From: Cyclobacteriaceae bacterium | Lineage (GTDB): Bacteria; Bacteroidota; Bacteroidia; Cytophagales; Cyclobacteriaceae | Assembly: GCA_029882675.1 (NCBI GenBank) | Contig: JAOUKJ010000012.1 | Span: 1-19,284, forward strand | DNA: 19,284 bases | Reading direction: 5' to 3' | Shown: positions 1-7,023 of the stretch, piece after piece | How the letters are laid out: every line of letters starts with the position of its first letter | Position numbering within the stretch: the stretch's first letter is position 1 | Position numbers and translations under genes: made by a program | The notes under the pieces: generated by a model | What the model saw: only the letters and a program-made list of their open reading frames with translations | What the model was told of the DNA's origin: nothing | Database searches by the model: none

Positions 1-1
1 A

Positions 2-577
2 ATCAATGATAAGCATATTGAGGCTATTGTAAGCCAAATGATGCAAAAGGTGATTATTCTGGATTCCGGAGATACCATATTCCTTCAGGGAGAAAATGTT
101 GATAAATTCACTTTCCGGGAAGAAAATGACCGTGTATTGGACAAGAAAATTGTCATGGATTCAGGGGATTCAAACAAGCTAAAGCCGGGACAAATTATTA
201 GTGAACGTGAAATGCGGGATGAAAATTCTCAGCTGAGAAGGAAAGACCTTAAACTCGTTCAGGTGAGGGATGCCATGTCAGCAGTGTCAGCACCTACATT
301 ACAGGGGATTACACAGGCTTCCTTAAAGACGGAAAGCTTCTTGTCTGCAGCATCATTTCAGGAAACCACTAAGGTGCTCAGTGAAGCCTCCATTCGCGGA
401 AAAGCTGATCACCTTGTCGGATTGAAAGAAAATGTAATTGTAGGCCATTTGATACCTGCAGGTACTGGACAAAGAAAATTTGAAAATATCTTTGTTGGCT
501 CAAAAGAAGAGTATGAAACACTAGTTTCCTCTGGGAAGAAAGGTAAAACAGAAGAAGTAGTAATAGAAAATCAATAG
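2..577 (+). CDS. rpoC: RNA polymerase beta' subunit, C-terminal part (partial, 5' end outside window)
   Basis: This is the last 191 residues of the catalytic beta' subunit of RNA polymerase. The frame is open from base 2 (I-N-D-K-H-I-E), so the gene starts upstream; the Met codons near 38 are internal. The segment carries the conserved C-terminal block: INDKHIE followed by MMQKV, the LQGITQASL stretch, then SFLSAASFQETTKVL and the GLKENVIVGHLIPAGTG motif. These belong to the conserved end of beta', near the trigger-loop/jaw side and the omega-binding tail. A short acidic and lysine-rich tail ends at TAG 575-577. The next gene starts 2 bases later, so the two are surely co-transcribed. Identity is certain from motif density. 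Confidence 0.97.
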   Translation: MNDKHIEAIVSQMMQKVIILDSGDTIFLQGENVDKFTFREENDRVLDKKIVMDSGDSNKLKPGQIISEREMRDENSQLRRKDLKLVQVRDAMSAVSAPTLQGITQASLKTESFLSAASFQETTKVLSEASIRGKADHLVGLKENVIVGHLIPAGTGQRKFENIFVGSKEEYETLVSSGKKGKTEEVVIENQ

Positions 578-579
578 GT

Positions 580-906
580 ATGGCAGAAGATGAGAAAAAG
601 CCTCAGGGGCAGAATCAGATAAATATTGAGTTGTCTGAAGATATTGCTGAAGGTGTATATGCCAATCTGGCGATGATCGCACACTCCAACAGCGAGTTTG
701 TTATTGATTTTATCAGGCTTATGCCCGGGGTGCCTAAAGCAAAAGTTAAATCAAGAATTGTTATTACTCCGGAACATGCAAAAAGATTATTGCAGGCCCT
801 GGAAGATAATATTCATAAATTTGAGAATACCTTTGGGCCAATTAAGAAAACAGAAGAAGCTCCGAAGTTTCCAATAAACTTCGGAGGTACGGTGGGTGAA
901 GCGTAA
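580..906 (+). CDS. DUF3467 family protein
   Basis: This is a 108-residue soluble protein. I recognise the DUF3467 pattern: an N-terminal beta strand with INIELSEDIAEGVYANLA, then the invariant-looking HSNSEFVIDFIRLMPG, then SRIVITPEHAKRLLQALEDNI. The family is small, of unknown biochemical function, and common in Bacteroidota, where it typically lies right after rpoC. Here ATG 580 follows the rpoC stop by 2 bases, so it shares the rpoBC transcript. No signal peptide or membrane segment is visible. The C-terminal tail (about residues 88-108) is low in conserved features. A role linked to transcription or ribosome synthesis is only inferred from position. Confidence 0.85.
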   Translation: MAEDEKKPQGQNQINIELSEDIAEGVYANLAMIAHSNSEFVIDFIRLMPGVPKAKVKSRIVITPEHAKRLLQALEDNIHKFENTFGPIKKTEEAPKFPINFGGTVGEA

Positions 907-951
907 AAATAAAATGAATGAAAAATAATTTTTATGTTCGTTACTTATTTA

Positions 952-959
952 TACCTTTG
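952..959 (+). promoter_or_regulatory. Promoter -7 element of the str operon
   Basis: TACCTTTG matches the Bacteroidota -7 consensus TAnnTTTG exactly and lies in the 100-base gap between the DUF3467 gene and rpsL. The matching -33 position (about 929-931) reads TTT rather than TTG, so the upstream half is weak. The predicted leader to the rpsL ATG is about 40 bases. The consensus is established for the phylum; the assignment here is inference. Confidence 0.6.
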
Positions 960-1006
960 CACTCCTAAAAATTAAGGCGGTTTAATAGATTTAAATTTTT
1001 TAGTTA

Positions 1007-1381
1007 ATGCCTACTATACAGCAATTGGTCAGGAAAGGAAGAAAAACCCTGACATCGAAATCGAAATCCCCGGCGTTGGACTCTTGTCCTCAACGAAGAG
1101 GTGTATGTACAAGAGTATATACTACAACACCTAAAAAGCCTAATTCAGCAATGCGAAAGGTGGCCAGGGTAAGACTTACCAATGGAAAAGAAGTGAATGC
1201 GTATATTCCGGGTGAAGGTCATAATTTACAGGAACACTCTATAGTTTTAATTAGAGGTGGTCGTGTGAAAGATCTTCCAGGTGTACGTTATCATATTATT
1301 CGTGGTGCCCTGGATACTGCCGGCGTAAGTGGCAGACTGCAAAGAAGGTCTAAATATGGTGCTAAAAAGCCTAAAAAATAA
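1007..1381 (+). CDS. rpsL: 30S ribosomal protein S12
   Basis: S12 sits at the decoding centre of the 30S subunit and helps set translational accuracy. The 124-residue product has normal length. It shows the two universally conserved loops: TPKKPNSAMRKVARVRL with K43/K44, and GGRVKDLPGVRYH with K88 and D89 (the aspartate modified by methylthiolation in some bacteria). The classical streptomycin-resistance positions K43 and K88 are both lysine, so this is the sensitive-type sequence. It is the first gene of the str operon, with rpsG starting 9 bases after its stop, and it is preceded by a TAnnTTTG promoter box at 952. Identity is certain. Confidence 0.99.
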   Translation: MPTIQQLVRKGRKTLTSKSKSPALDSCPQRRGVCTRVYTTTPKKPNSAMRKVARVRLTNGKEVNAYIPGEGHNLQEHSIVLIRGGRVKDLPGVRYHIIRGALDTAGVSGRLQRRSKYGAKKPKK

Positions 1382-1390
1382 TAGCAAGCA

Positions 1391-1858
1391 ATGAGAAAAG
1401 GAACTCCAAAAAAACGCTATCTTTTACCTGATCCAAAGTATAAAGATACACTGGTAACGAAGTTTGTGAATTACCTTATGATACAGGGAAAGAAGAACCT
1501 GTCATATGATACTTTTTACAATGCTATAGAAAAGGTAAGCGACAAATCAGGGGAAGATGGCCTTGATGTGTGGAAAAAAGCATTAGATAATGTTATGCCC
1601 CACGTAGAAGTGAAAAGTAGAAGAGTAGGTGGAGCTACATTTCAGGTTCCTCTTGAAGTAAGACCTACCCGTAAAGTAAACCTGGGGATTAAATGGTTGA
1701 TTATGTTCGCCAGAAAACGTGGTGAAAAAACAATCGTTGATCGTCTGGCAGCTGAAATACTGGCCGCTTCTAATGGTGAAGGTGCTGCAGTGAAAAAGAA
1801 AGATGATACACACAGAATGGCAGAAGCCAATAAGGCATTTTCGCATTTTAGATTTTAA
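1391..1858 (+). CDS. rpsG: 30S ribosomal protein S7
   Basis: S7 binds the 3' major domain of 16S rRNA and starts assembly of the 30S head. The product is 155 residues, the normal length. The diagnostic segments are MRKGTPKKR at the start (family R-R-x-x-x-x-K-R type), KFVNYLMIQGKKNLSYDTFYNAIE, VEVKSRRVGGATFQVPLEVRP, and the C-terminal HRMAEANKAFSHFRF. It lies 9 bases after rpsL and 24 bases before fusA. In other bacteria S7 can act as autogenous repressor of the str operon; no such site can be assigned here. The two ORFs on the opposite strand within it are shadows. Confidence 0.99.
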   Translation: MRKGTPKKRYLLPDPKYKDTLVTKFVNYLMIQGKKNLSYDTFYNAIEKVSDKSGEDGLDVWKKALDNVMPHVEVKSRRVGGATFQVPLEVRPTRKVNLGIKWLIMFARKRGEKTIVDRLAAEILAASNGEGAAVKKKDDTHRMAEANKAFSHFRF

Positions 1859-1882
1859 ACAGGGGTAAAGTCAATAATTATA

Positions 1883-4015
1883 ATGGCAAAAAAAGACCTT
1901 AAGTATTTGAGAAATATCGGCATCATGGCACACATCGATGCTGGTAAAACAACAACAACTGAACGAATCCTGTATTATACAGGAATCAGTCATAAAATCG
2001 GAGAGGTGCATGATGGTGCAGCAACGATGGACTGGATGGAGCAGGAGCAGGAACGTGGTATTACTATTACCTCTGCAGCCACCACTACATTCTGGAAATA
2101 CCCCACCGATCAGGGACAAACACTTGATAATACTGCGGAATACAGAATCAATATCATTGACACACCGGGACACGTCGACTTCACTGTAGAGGTTGAACGT
2201 TCTTTACGTGTGTTAGATGGTGCTGTAGCACTGTTTTGTGCAGTTTCTGGTGTAGAACCACAATCTGAAACTGTTTGGAGACAAGCCGATAAATACAAAG
2301 TACCAAGAATATGCTTTGTGAATAAAATGGACAGGGCAGGTGCAGACTTCTTTCATGTGGTTGCCGATATAAAAGAAAAACTTGGGGCAAACCCTGTCCC
2401 CTTACAGGTGCCTATTGGAGCAGAAGAAACATTCAAGGGTGTTGTCGATTTGATTACCAATAAGGCGATTATTTGGAATGACGAAGATCAGGGGATGACA
2501 TATGATGTTATCGACATACCTGAAGATTTAAAGGAAACGGTTATTGAATGGCGTCAAAAACTGGTGGAAAGTGTTGCCGAATACGATGATGCACTGTTAG
2601 AAAAGTTTTTCGATGATCCGGATTCTATCACGGCAGATGAGATGAAAGCCGCTATCAGAAAAGCGGTTATTGACATGTCTTTTTCTCCGGTATTATGTGG
2701 ATCTGCCTTTAAAAATAAAGGAGTGCAAGCTGTACTGGACGCAGTATGTGAATTCCTACCTTCAGCTTTGGATCTGCCTCCCGTAGTGGGAATAAACCCA
2801 AAAACAGAAGAGGAAGTAGAGCGCCTGGCTGACAGTACTCAGCCTTTTGCAGCATTGGCTTTTAAAATAGCTACTGATCCTTTCGTAGGACGTTTGTGTT
2901 TCTTTAGGGTTTATTCAGGTACTTTGGATGCCGGTTCTTATGTGTATAATATGAGAACAGGAAAAAAAGAAAGAATATCACGCCTGTTGCAAATGCATTC
3001 AAATAAGCAGAACCCTATTGATAAGGTTGAAGCAGGTGATATTTGCGCAGGTGTGGGCTTTAAGGATATCAAAACTGGAGACACGCTGGTGGAAAGTGGC
3101 AAAGAAATTATTCTTGAGTCAATGCAGTTCCCTGAACCTGTTATAGGTTATGCGATCGAACCAAAAACTCAGGCTGATGTCGATAAATTAGGGGTAGCAA
3201 TTTCCAAATTAGTAGAAGAAGACCCTACACTTCAGGTGAATACCAATCAGGAAACAGGTCAGACTGTTTTAAGAGGTATGGGTGAGCTTCACCTGGAGAT
3301 TATTATCGATCGTTTGAAAAGAGAATTTAAGGTGGAAATAAACCAGGGTGCGCCTCAGGTTGCTTATAAAGAGGCAATCACCATGGATATCGAACATAAA
3401 GAGGTTTATAAAAAGCAATCAGGTGGACGTGGTAAGTTCGCGGATATTGTTTTTGAAATAGGGCCTGCCAAAGATGGTAAAGTCGGTCTTGAATTTGACA
3501 ATAAAATTGTTGGAGGTGTTATTCCTCGTGAATTTATTCCTGCTGTTGAAAAAGGATTTAGAGAAGCGATGAACAATGGTCCTTTGGCAGGGTATCCTTT
3601 GGAAGGGATGTATGTGAAATTGTTTCACGGTTCTTTCCACGATGTCGATTCAGATTCACTATCATTTGAAATGGCCGCCCGACTTGGATTTAAACAGGCT
3701 GCTAAAAAGGCAAAGCCACAACTACTAGAACCCGTTATGGGGGTCGAAGTAGTTTCACCAGATGAATATACCGGATCAGTGACCGGCGACCTGAATAAAA
3801 GGCGTGGAATAATGAAAGGTATTGACATGAAAGGTGGCGCGCAAATAATAAAAGCAGATGTGCCTTTGGCCGAACTGTTTGGATATGTTACAGCTTTAAG
3901 AACGATTACCTCGGGTAGGGCTGCAGCATCATTAACTTTTTCTCATTATGCTCCTGTTCCTAAAAATCTGGCAGATAGTATCATTGCCGATACACAAGGA
4001 GTAGCAGTAAGTTAA
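1883..4015 (+). CDS. fusA: Translation elongation factor G
   Basis: EF-G is the GTPase that drives tRNA-mRNA translocation and, with RRF, ribosome recycling. The 710-residue length is typical. The G-domain motifs are intact: G1 AHIDAGKTT (16-24), G2 RGITITSA (58-65) in switch I, G3 DTPGHVDF (93-100) with the catalytic-type histidine, G4 NKMD (147-150) and a G5-type CGSAFKNKG. Domain II follows (ALAFKIATDPFVGRLCFFRVYSG), then domain III, domain IV with the QSGGRGKFADIVFE stretch and the GPLAGYPLEG loop, and domain V (LEPVMGVEVVSPDEYTGSV). It sits between rpsG and rpsJ in the standard str order, so it is the canonical EF-G and not one of the divergent paralogues. Confidence 0.99.
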   Translation: MAKKDLKYLRNIGIMAHIDAGKTTTTERILYYTGISHKIGEVHDGAATMDWMEQEQERGITITSAATTTFWKYPTDQGQTLDNTAEYRINIIDTPGHVDFTVEVERSLRVLDGAVALFCAVSGVEPQSETVWRQADKYKVPRICFVNKMDRAGADFFHVVADIKEKLGANPVPLQVPIGAEETFKGVVDLITNKAIIWNDEDQGMTYDVIDIPEDLKETVIEWRQKLVESVAEYDDALLEKFFDDPDSITADEMKAAIRKAVIDMSFSPVLCGSAFKNKGVQAVLDAVCEFLPSALDLPPVVGINPKTEEEVERLADSTQPFAALAFKIATDPFVGRLCFFRVYSGTLDAGSYVYNMRTGKKERISRLLQMHSNKQNPIDKVEAGDICAGVGFKDIKTGDTLVESGKEIILESMQFPEPVIGYAIEPKTQADVDKLGVAISKLVEEDPTLQVNTNQETGQTVLRGMGELHLEIIIDRLKREFKVEINQGAPQVAYKEAITMDIEHKEVYKKQSGGRGKFADIVFEIGPAKDGKVGLEFDNKIVGGVIPREFIPAVEKGFREAMNNGPLAGYPLEGMYVKLFHGSFHDVDSDSLSFEMAARLGFKQAAKKAKPQLLEPVMGVEVVSPDEYTGSVTGDLNKRRGIMKGIDMKGGAQIIKADVPLAELFGYVTALRTITSGRAAASLTFSHYAPVPKNLADSIIADTQGVAVS

Positions 4016-4027
4016 AACTTTTGAAGG

Positions 4028-4333
4028 ATGAATCAGAAAATTAGAATTAAACTTAAGTCGTACGATCATAATCTGGTTGACAAATCTTCAGAAAAGATTG
4101 TAAGGGCTGTAAAAACAACAGGAGCAGTAGTAAATGGGCCTATTCCATTGCCTACTGTGAAAGAAAAATTCACCGTATTGCGCTCGCCTCACGTGAATAA
4201 AAAGTCAAGAGAGCAGTATCAGCTATGTACTTATAAAAGACTAGTCGATATTTATTCTAATAGCACAAAAACTGTTGATGCTTTAATGAAACTTGAATTG
4301 CCGAGTGGTGTTGATGTGGAGATTAAAGTGTAA
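4028..4333 (+). CDS. rpsJ: 30S ribosomal protein S10
   Basis: S10 is a 30S head protein that, as NusE in other bacteria, also binds NusB/NusG in antitermination. The 101-residue product has normal length and the expected motifs: QKIRIKLKSYDHNLVDKS, VNGPIPLPTVKEKFTVLRSPHVNKKSREQYQ, and KRLVDIYSNSTKTVDALMKLELPSGVDVEIKV at the end. It starts 12 bases after fusA. What is odd is what follows: instead of rplC and the rest of the S10 cluster, a strong hairpin-plus-T-run terminator begins about 20 bases after the stop. S10 is therefore the last gene of this operon here. Confidence 0.99.
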   Translation: MNQKIRIKLKSYDHNLVDKSSEKIVRAVKTTGAVVNGPIPLPTVKEKFTVLRSPHVNKKSREQYQLCTYKRLVDIYSNSTKTVDALMKLELPSGVDVEIKV

Positions 4334-4351
4334 TCATAGCAGTTAGATATT

Positions 4352-4390
4352 AAAAAAAGCCGATAGTTTTATTACTATCGGTTTTTTTTT
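4352..4390 (+). terminator. Bidirectional rho-independent terminator after rpsJ
   Basis: An 8-bp perfect stem (CCGATAGT 4360-4367, ACTATCGG 4374-4381) with a 6-base loop is followed by nine T residues on the plus strand. A run of seven A residues precedes it, which gives a T-run when read on the minus strand. It can therefore end both the str operon and the minus-strand small gene at 4405-4581. Confidence 0.93.
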
Positions 4391-4404
4391 GCTCATGTTT
4401 TAGA

Positions 4405-4581
4405 TCAACTTTTCATTTTTACCTTTTTGGTTCGTTTTAATTGTTTGTGTTTACCTGGATTATAAAACGTTTTCCGTTTTATTGGTTTAACAACAGTAAC
4501 TGTTGTTCCCTGTACAGAACGACATGACATATGTTGCAAGGAAAATATGAATAAGAAGAATATTAAATAACTGTAACGCAT
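4405..4581 (-). CDS. Small basic lipoprotein-like protein, 58 residues
   Basis: I do not recognise this gene by name. Reading the minus strand from ATG at 4581 to TGA at 4405 gives 58 residues. The start is MRYSYLIFFLFIFSLQ, a short basic n-region with a hydrophobic core. It is followed by HMSC at residues 17-20, where Cys20 could be the lipidated residue; the -3 His makes this an imperfect lipobox. The mature part is about 38 residues, rich in Lys/Arg, with a GTTVTVV strand and an NPGKHKQ segment. Small exported proteins with such basic tails occur in Bacteroidota, but their function is unknown to me. Support that it is real: a consensus promoter 18 bases upstream (4599-4631), an oriented terminator just downstream, and a signal-peptide layout. 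It is too short to be certain. Confidence 0.6.
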   Translation of the reverse strand: MRYSYLIFFLFIFSLQHMSCRSVQGTTVTVVKPIKRKTFYNPGKHKQLKRTKKVKMKS

Positions 4582-4598
4582 TGTTCACTTTTAAATAA

Positions 4599-4631
4599 CA
4601 AAAATAGGGAAAGCCTTTCGAAATAAACCAA
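4599..4631 (-). promoter_or_regulatory. Promoter of the small lipoprotein-like gene
   Basis: On the minus strand the -7 element TATTTTTG lies at 4606-4599, and a TTG -33 element lies at 4631-4629, separated by 22 bases. This fits the Bacteroidota consensus TTG-(about 19 to 23)-TAnnTTTG. Transcription would start about 10 bases before the ATG at 4581. Confidence 0.6.
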
Positions 4632-4651
4632 TAATTAGTGTTCATATTGGA

Positions 4652-4967
4652 TTAGGTTTCCCAGTATCTGTTCAGCCCGCAATTATCGATCCTTAATTTA
4701 TTGATGAAACCTTTTGCCAGATAGTAGAACCCTTTAATGATGCTACTTTTTTTTGACTTATTTCCTGATCTATTAAAATTCACGCCTTCTGTTATAAGTC
4801 CCTCAGGGGCGTTTGAGGCTCAATGACATCCCTGCGTTGCCTATTTCAAGAGTCTGTTTAGGCGGCTCTCCGATGAATTTAAACCGCCAGTATATCGTTA
4901 TTCCCTGGCCTGTTTTTTTTAATACGTTTAATTCGGTTATTAAATAAAGTAGATGGAAAAAGTATAC
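4652..4967 (-). pseudogene. Possible decayed reading frame joined by one frameshift
   Basis: The minus strand is open without a stop from 4967 to TGA at 4805-4803 (54 codons, including the segment YWRFKFIGEPPKQTLEIGNA). If one base is removed in the run of four C residues (4806-4809 on the plus strand reads GGGG), the frame continues as KRPEGLITEGVNFNRSGNK and onward to TAA at 4654-4652. Together this is about 105 codons with a protein-like composition but no normal start codon. I do not recognise a family. It could be the remains of a gene, part of a dispersed repeat, or chance. It lies in the gene-free stretch 4582-5117; between 4968 and 5117 I see nothing further. Confidence 0.25.
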
Positions 4968-5117
4968 CTACTTTATAGTGGTAAGTAGCACATAATTCTC
5001 GCCTCCTTCTCTTTTTATTCATTTGCAGACTCAATAAAATCTATCCATATTGTGCTTTGATGTTTTAGGGAAAATTTCTGATAATTTTAGAATTATATTT
5101 AAATTTTACGACTAACC

Positions 5118-6626
5118 ATGCATAGGAAAAGTATATTGTTTTTTTGTCTGGGTATTATACTGTTGCGTGTTACTCATGTTGTTCAAGCGCAGGTTATTGA
5201 TCTGTCTGGGCGAGATAAATACGAGTACTATCGTGTTCGTTTTGAAAGCCAGTTTATTGTACATGATTTTAGCAGAGGCGAGCAAAACCAACCTCAGGGA
5301 AAGCCAGATGGTTTTGGTATACCAGGTAGTATTGCCTTTAGAGGGGAAGCTTTCGATGGGAGCGTGGTTGACTTGCAATGGGGTGATGCAACAATAGACC
5401 TGGGTTGGTATATTGGGGTTTTAGCCACAGAGTTCTATCTGTTGCGACAAAACAATCAACCCGTAGAATATACTGCTGCCAGGCTAAGGAGTGCCTTGTT
5501 GGCCTATGAACGACTCGATTTGAATTCTGATATCTTGTATTACCCACATAACGCAAGGAGCTTTTCAGATGGACTTTTTGTGCGTGACGATGTGGTTAAT
5601 AGAATATTTGATACCACCGCACTGGCAGGGTTTTATAAAACGGCACCAACAACTCCGACTTCTGATGGTAAATTTTTTATAAAGTCAGATTTTTTAAGCA
5701 ATAACCCGAATGATAAAATGCCAAATATTTATCCTTCGCCTGATCAGATCGCTCATTTATTTCTTGGATTTGCGCTTGTGAAAAAGTTTTTAACAGAAGC
5801 AGACAATTATTATGGTTTTTACTTTGTAGACAAGGTGAAAGGATTCACTAAGGACATCGTAAAAAGATTAAGGCACGTCAAAGTAAATAGTATTATACCT
5901 CGTGTTGAATGGTACGGGACAATAAACCAAAATACACGGCCACATCACCCGGTATATCCCAATGGTAAGGTGCCGGTAAAATTAAACTCGCGGGGAATTA
6001 GCCTGGCGGCTAAATATATTACTGACAGAAAAAAAACGGTCAGTTGGAGTGCGCGTACTTATTGGAATTTTCTCTACTCAAGCAATATTCCCTGGTATTA
6101 TGAAAACACGATCAATAATCATGATTTTTCCACTTCTTACTGGTTGGCTTTGGCGGCCATTGGCGGGGATCCCCGTGGTAGAGGGCGACCTATAGCAGAT
6201 TCTGTTGAAATAAATCAGGTAAAGTATAAGAGTACATTTTTGAAATTTTGTGTGAGTTTCGATCACAATATTTACCTTTTATTAAGAGACGCCCTTTGGA
6301 CTGAAACAGGTACAGCGCAAAGATCATTTTTTGTTAATGCAATACAATCGGCTCCGAATGGTGGCGTATACCACAAACCAACCTACAATGCTTTAGGTGT
6401 GGGTTCGCCGGGCTGGATGGCTCATAACAGATGGATCAGGCCGATCATTGCGGCCGAAGGCTTTGAATATAAAAGGACACTACGTCGGGATCCCGTAGAG
6501 CAGATAGGCGCTTACAATGGCCTTGATTATATGTTGTTGTATAACCTGCTTATGATAGTACATCCGGATTATTTCGCTTCAGATGTGAATTATAGGGGCC
6601 TCGTGGAGTCAGGGCTGGTGCCATGA
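5118..6626 (+). CDS. Secreted protein of unknown function, possible alpha/alpha-toroid fold
   Basis: I cannot assign a function. The 502-residue product begins with a Sec signal peptide (MHRKSILFFCLGIILLR, hydrophobic through about residue 22) with a likely signal peptidase I site after VVQA (24), leaving Gln25 as the mature N-terminus. The mature protein is soluble, rich in Tyr, Trp and His, and has no further membrane segment. Helical blocks such as DLGWYIGVLATEFYLL (95-109), TAARLRSALLAYERLD (119-134) and PSPDQIAHLFLGFALVKKFL (206-225) resemble repeating paired helices, as in (alpha/alpha)6 barrels of carbohydrate-active enzymes; this is inference only. The C-terminal part has a GSPGWMAHNRWIRP segment. 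ATG 5118 is chosen because it gives an intact signal peptide. It is a single gene with large non-coding flanks and no recognisable promoter box. Confidence 0.75.
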   Translation: MHRKSILFFCLGIILLRVTHVVQAQVIDLSGRDKYEYYRVRFESQFIVHDFSRGEQNQPQGKPDGFGIPGSIAFRGEAFDGSVVDLQWGDATIDLGWYIGVLATEFYLLRQNNQPVEYTAARLRSALLAYERLDLNSDILYYPHNARSFSDGLFVRDDVVNRIFDTTALAGFYKTAPTTPTSDGKFFIKSDFLSNNPNDKMPNIYPSPDQIAHLFLGFALVKKFLTEADNYYGFYFVDKVKGFTKDIVKRLRHVKVNSIIPRVEWYGTINQNTRPHHPVYPNGKVPVKLNSRGISLAAKYITDRKKTVSWSARTYWNFLYSSNIPWYYENTINNHDFSTSYWLALAAIGGDPRGRGRPIADSVEINQVKYKSTFLKFCVSFDHNIYLLLRDALWTETGTAQRSFFVNAIQSAPNGGVYHKPTYNALGVGSPGWMAHNRWIRPIIAAEGFEYKRTLRRDPVEQIGAYNGLDYMLLYNLLMIVHPDYFASDVNYRGLVESGLVP

Positions 6627-7023
6627 CTGATCAGAAAGAAAACTTAAATTGGGAAACCTAAATTTAAAGCTTTTTCAATCATTTTGTTAATAGGAACATA
6701 AGGAATCAATAGCTAAAATTCGGGCTATTGTCGATCATGTAAATTAGAAAAAATCGGTCCTGTGTTCATTTTCATTGTTTCGATGAATAATTCGGGCTAA
6801 TAGTTATTAGCCGCAGCAGTAATAGTCAAATATTTTATTTTTTTCAGCATGCCCTACTTATAAGGGTGCTGAGGGAGGCGGCCTGTACTTGGTTGGAAAT
6901 GATATCGTCATGCCAAAGGTCATATGGTGAAGTGAACGGATTTTTACACGCATGTTTGTGTTGGTAGTAGTTGGTGGTAGACTTTCGAAATAGTCTGCCA
7001 CCAACCATCAGTCACCTTTCTAT
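6627..7023 (+). other. Gene-free region with several hairpins
   Basis: No convincing gene was found in this 397-base gap on either strand. Visible structure: a 7-bp stem GGCTAAT/ATTAGCC with a 4-base loop at 6795-6812, a near-perfect 10-base tandem at 6961-6980 (TTGGTAGTAG then TTGGTGGTAG), and a 13-bp stem at 6971-7004. None is followed by a T-run. The longest suspicious frame (31 codons, minus strand, starting near the ACGCATG at 6950) has no supporting features. Confidence 0.5.
6971..7004 (-). repeat. 13-bp inverted repeat downstream of ssb
   Basis: TTGGTGGTAGACT (6971-6983) pairs with AGTCTGCCACCAA (6992-7004) over 13 positions with one G-U type wobble and an 8-base loop. It begins 19 bases beyond the ssb stop codon, so it may stabilise the 3' end of the ssb message or act as a terminator without a T-run. 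The absence of a T-run in either direction argues against a standard terminator. Confidence 0.55.

Noticed and set aside
1583..2173. Minus-strand frames opposite rpsG and fusA
   Set aside because: They are shadows of ribosomal protein and EF-G genes with intact motifs on the plus strand.
5112..5556. Minus-strand frames opposite the start of the secreted protein
   Set aside because: The plus-strand frame has a signal peptide and 502 open codons; the opposite frames have no features.
6838..6874. Bulged hairpin CAGCA...TGCTG next to a T-run as a terminator
   Set aside because: The T-run precedes the stem on the plus strand and becomes an A-run after it on the minus strand, so the order is wrong for termination in either direction.
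6961..6980. Two adjacent similar decamers as the start of a CRISPR or tandem array
   Set aside because: There are only two units, with one mismatch and no spacers; they form part of the arm of a hairpin.
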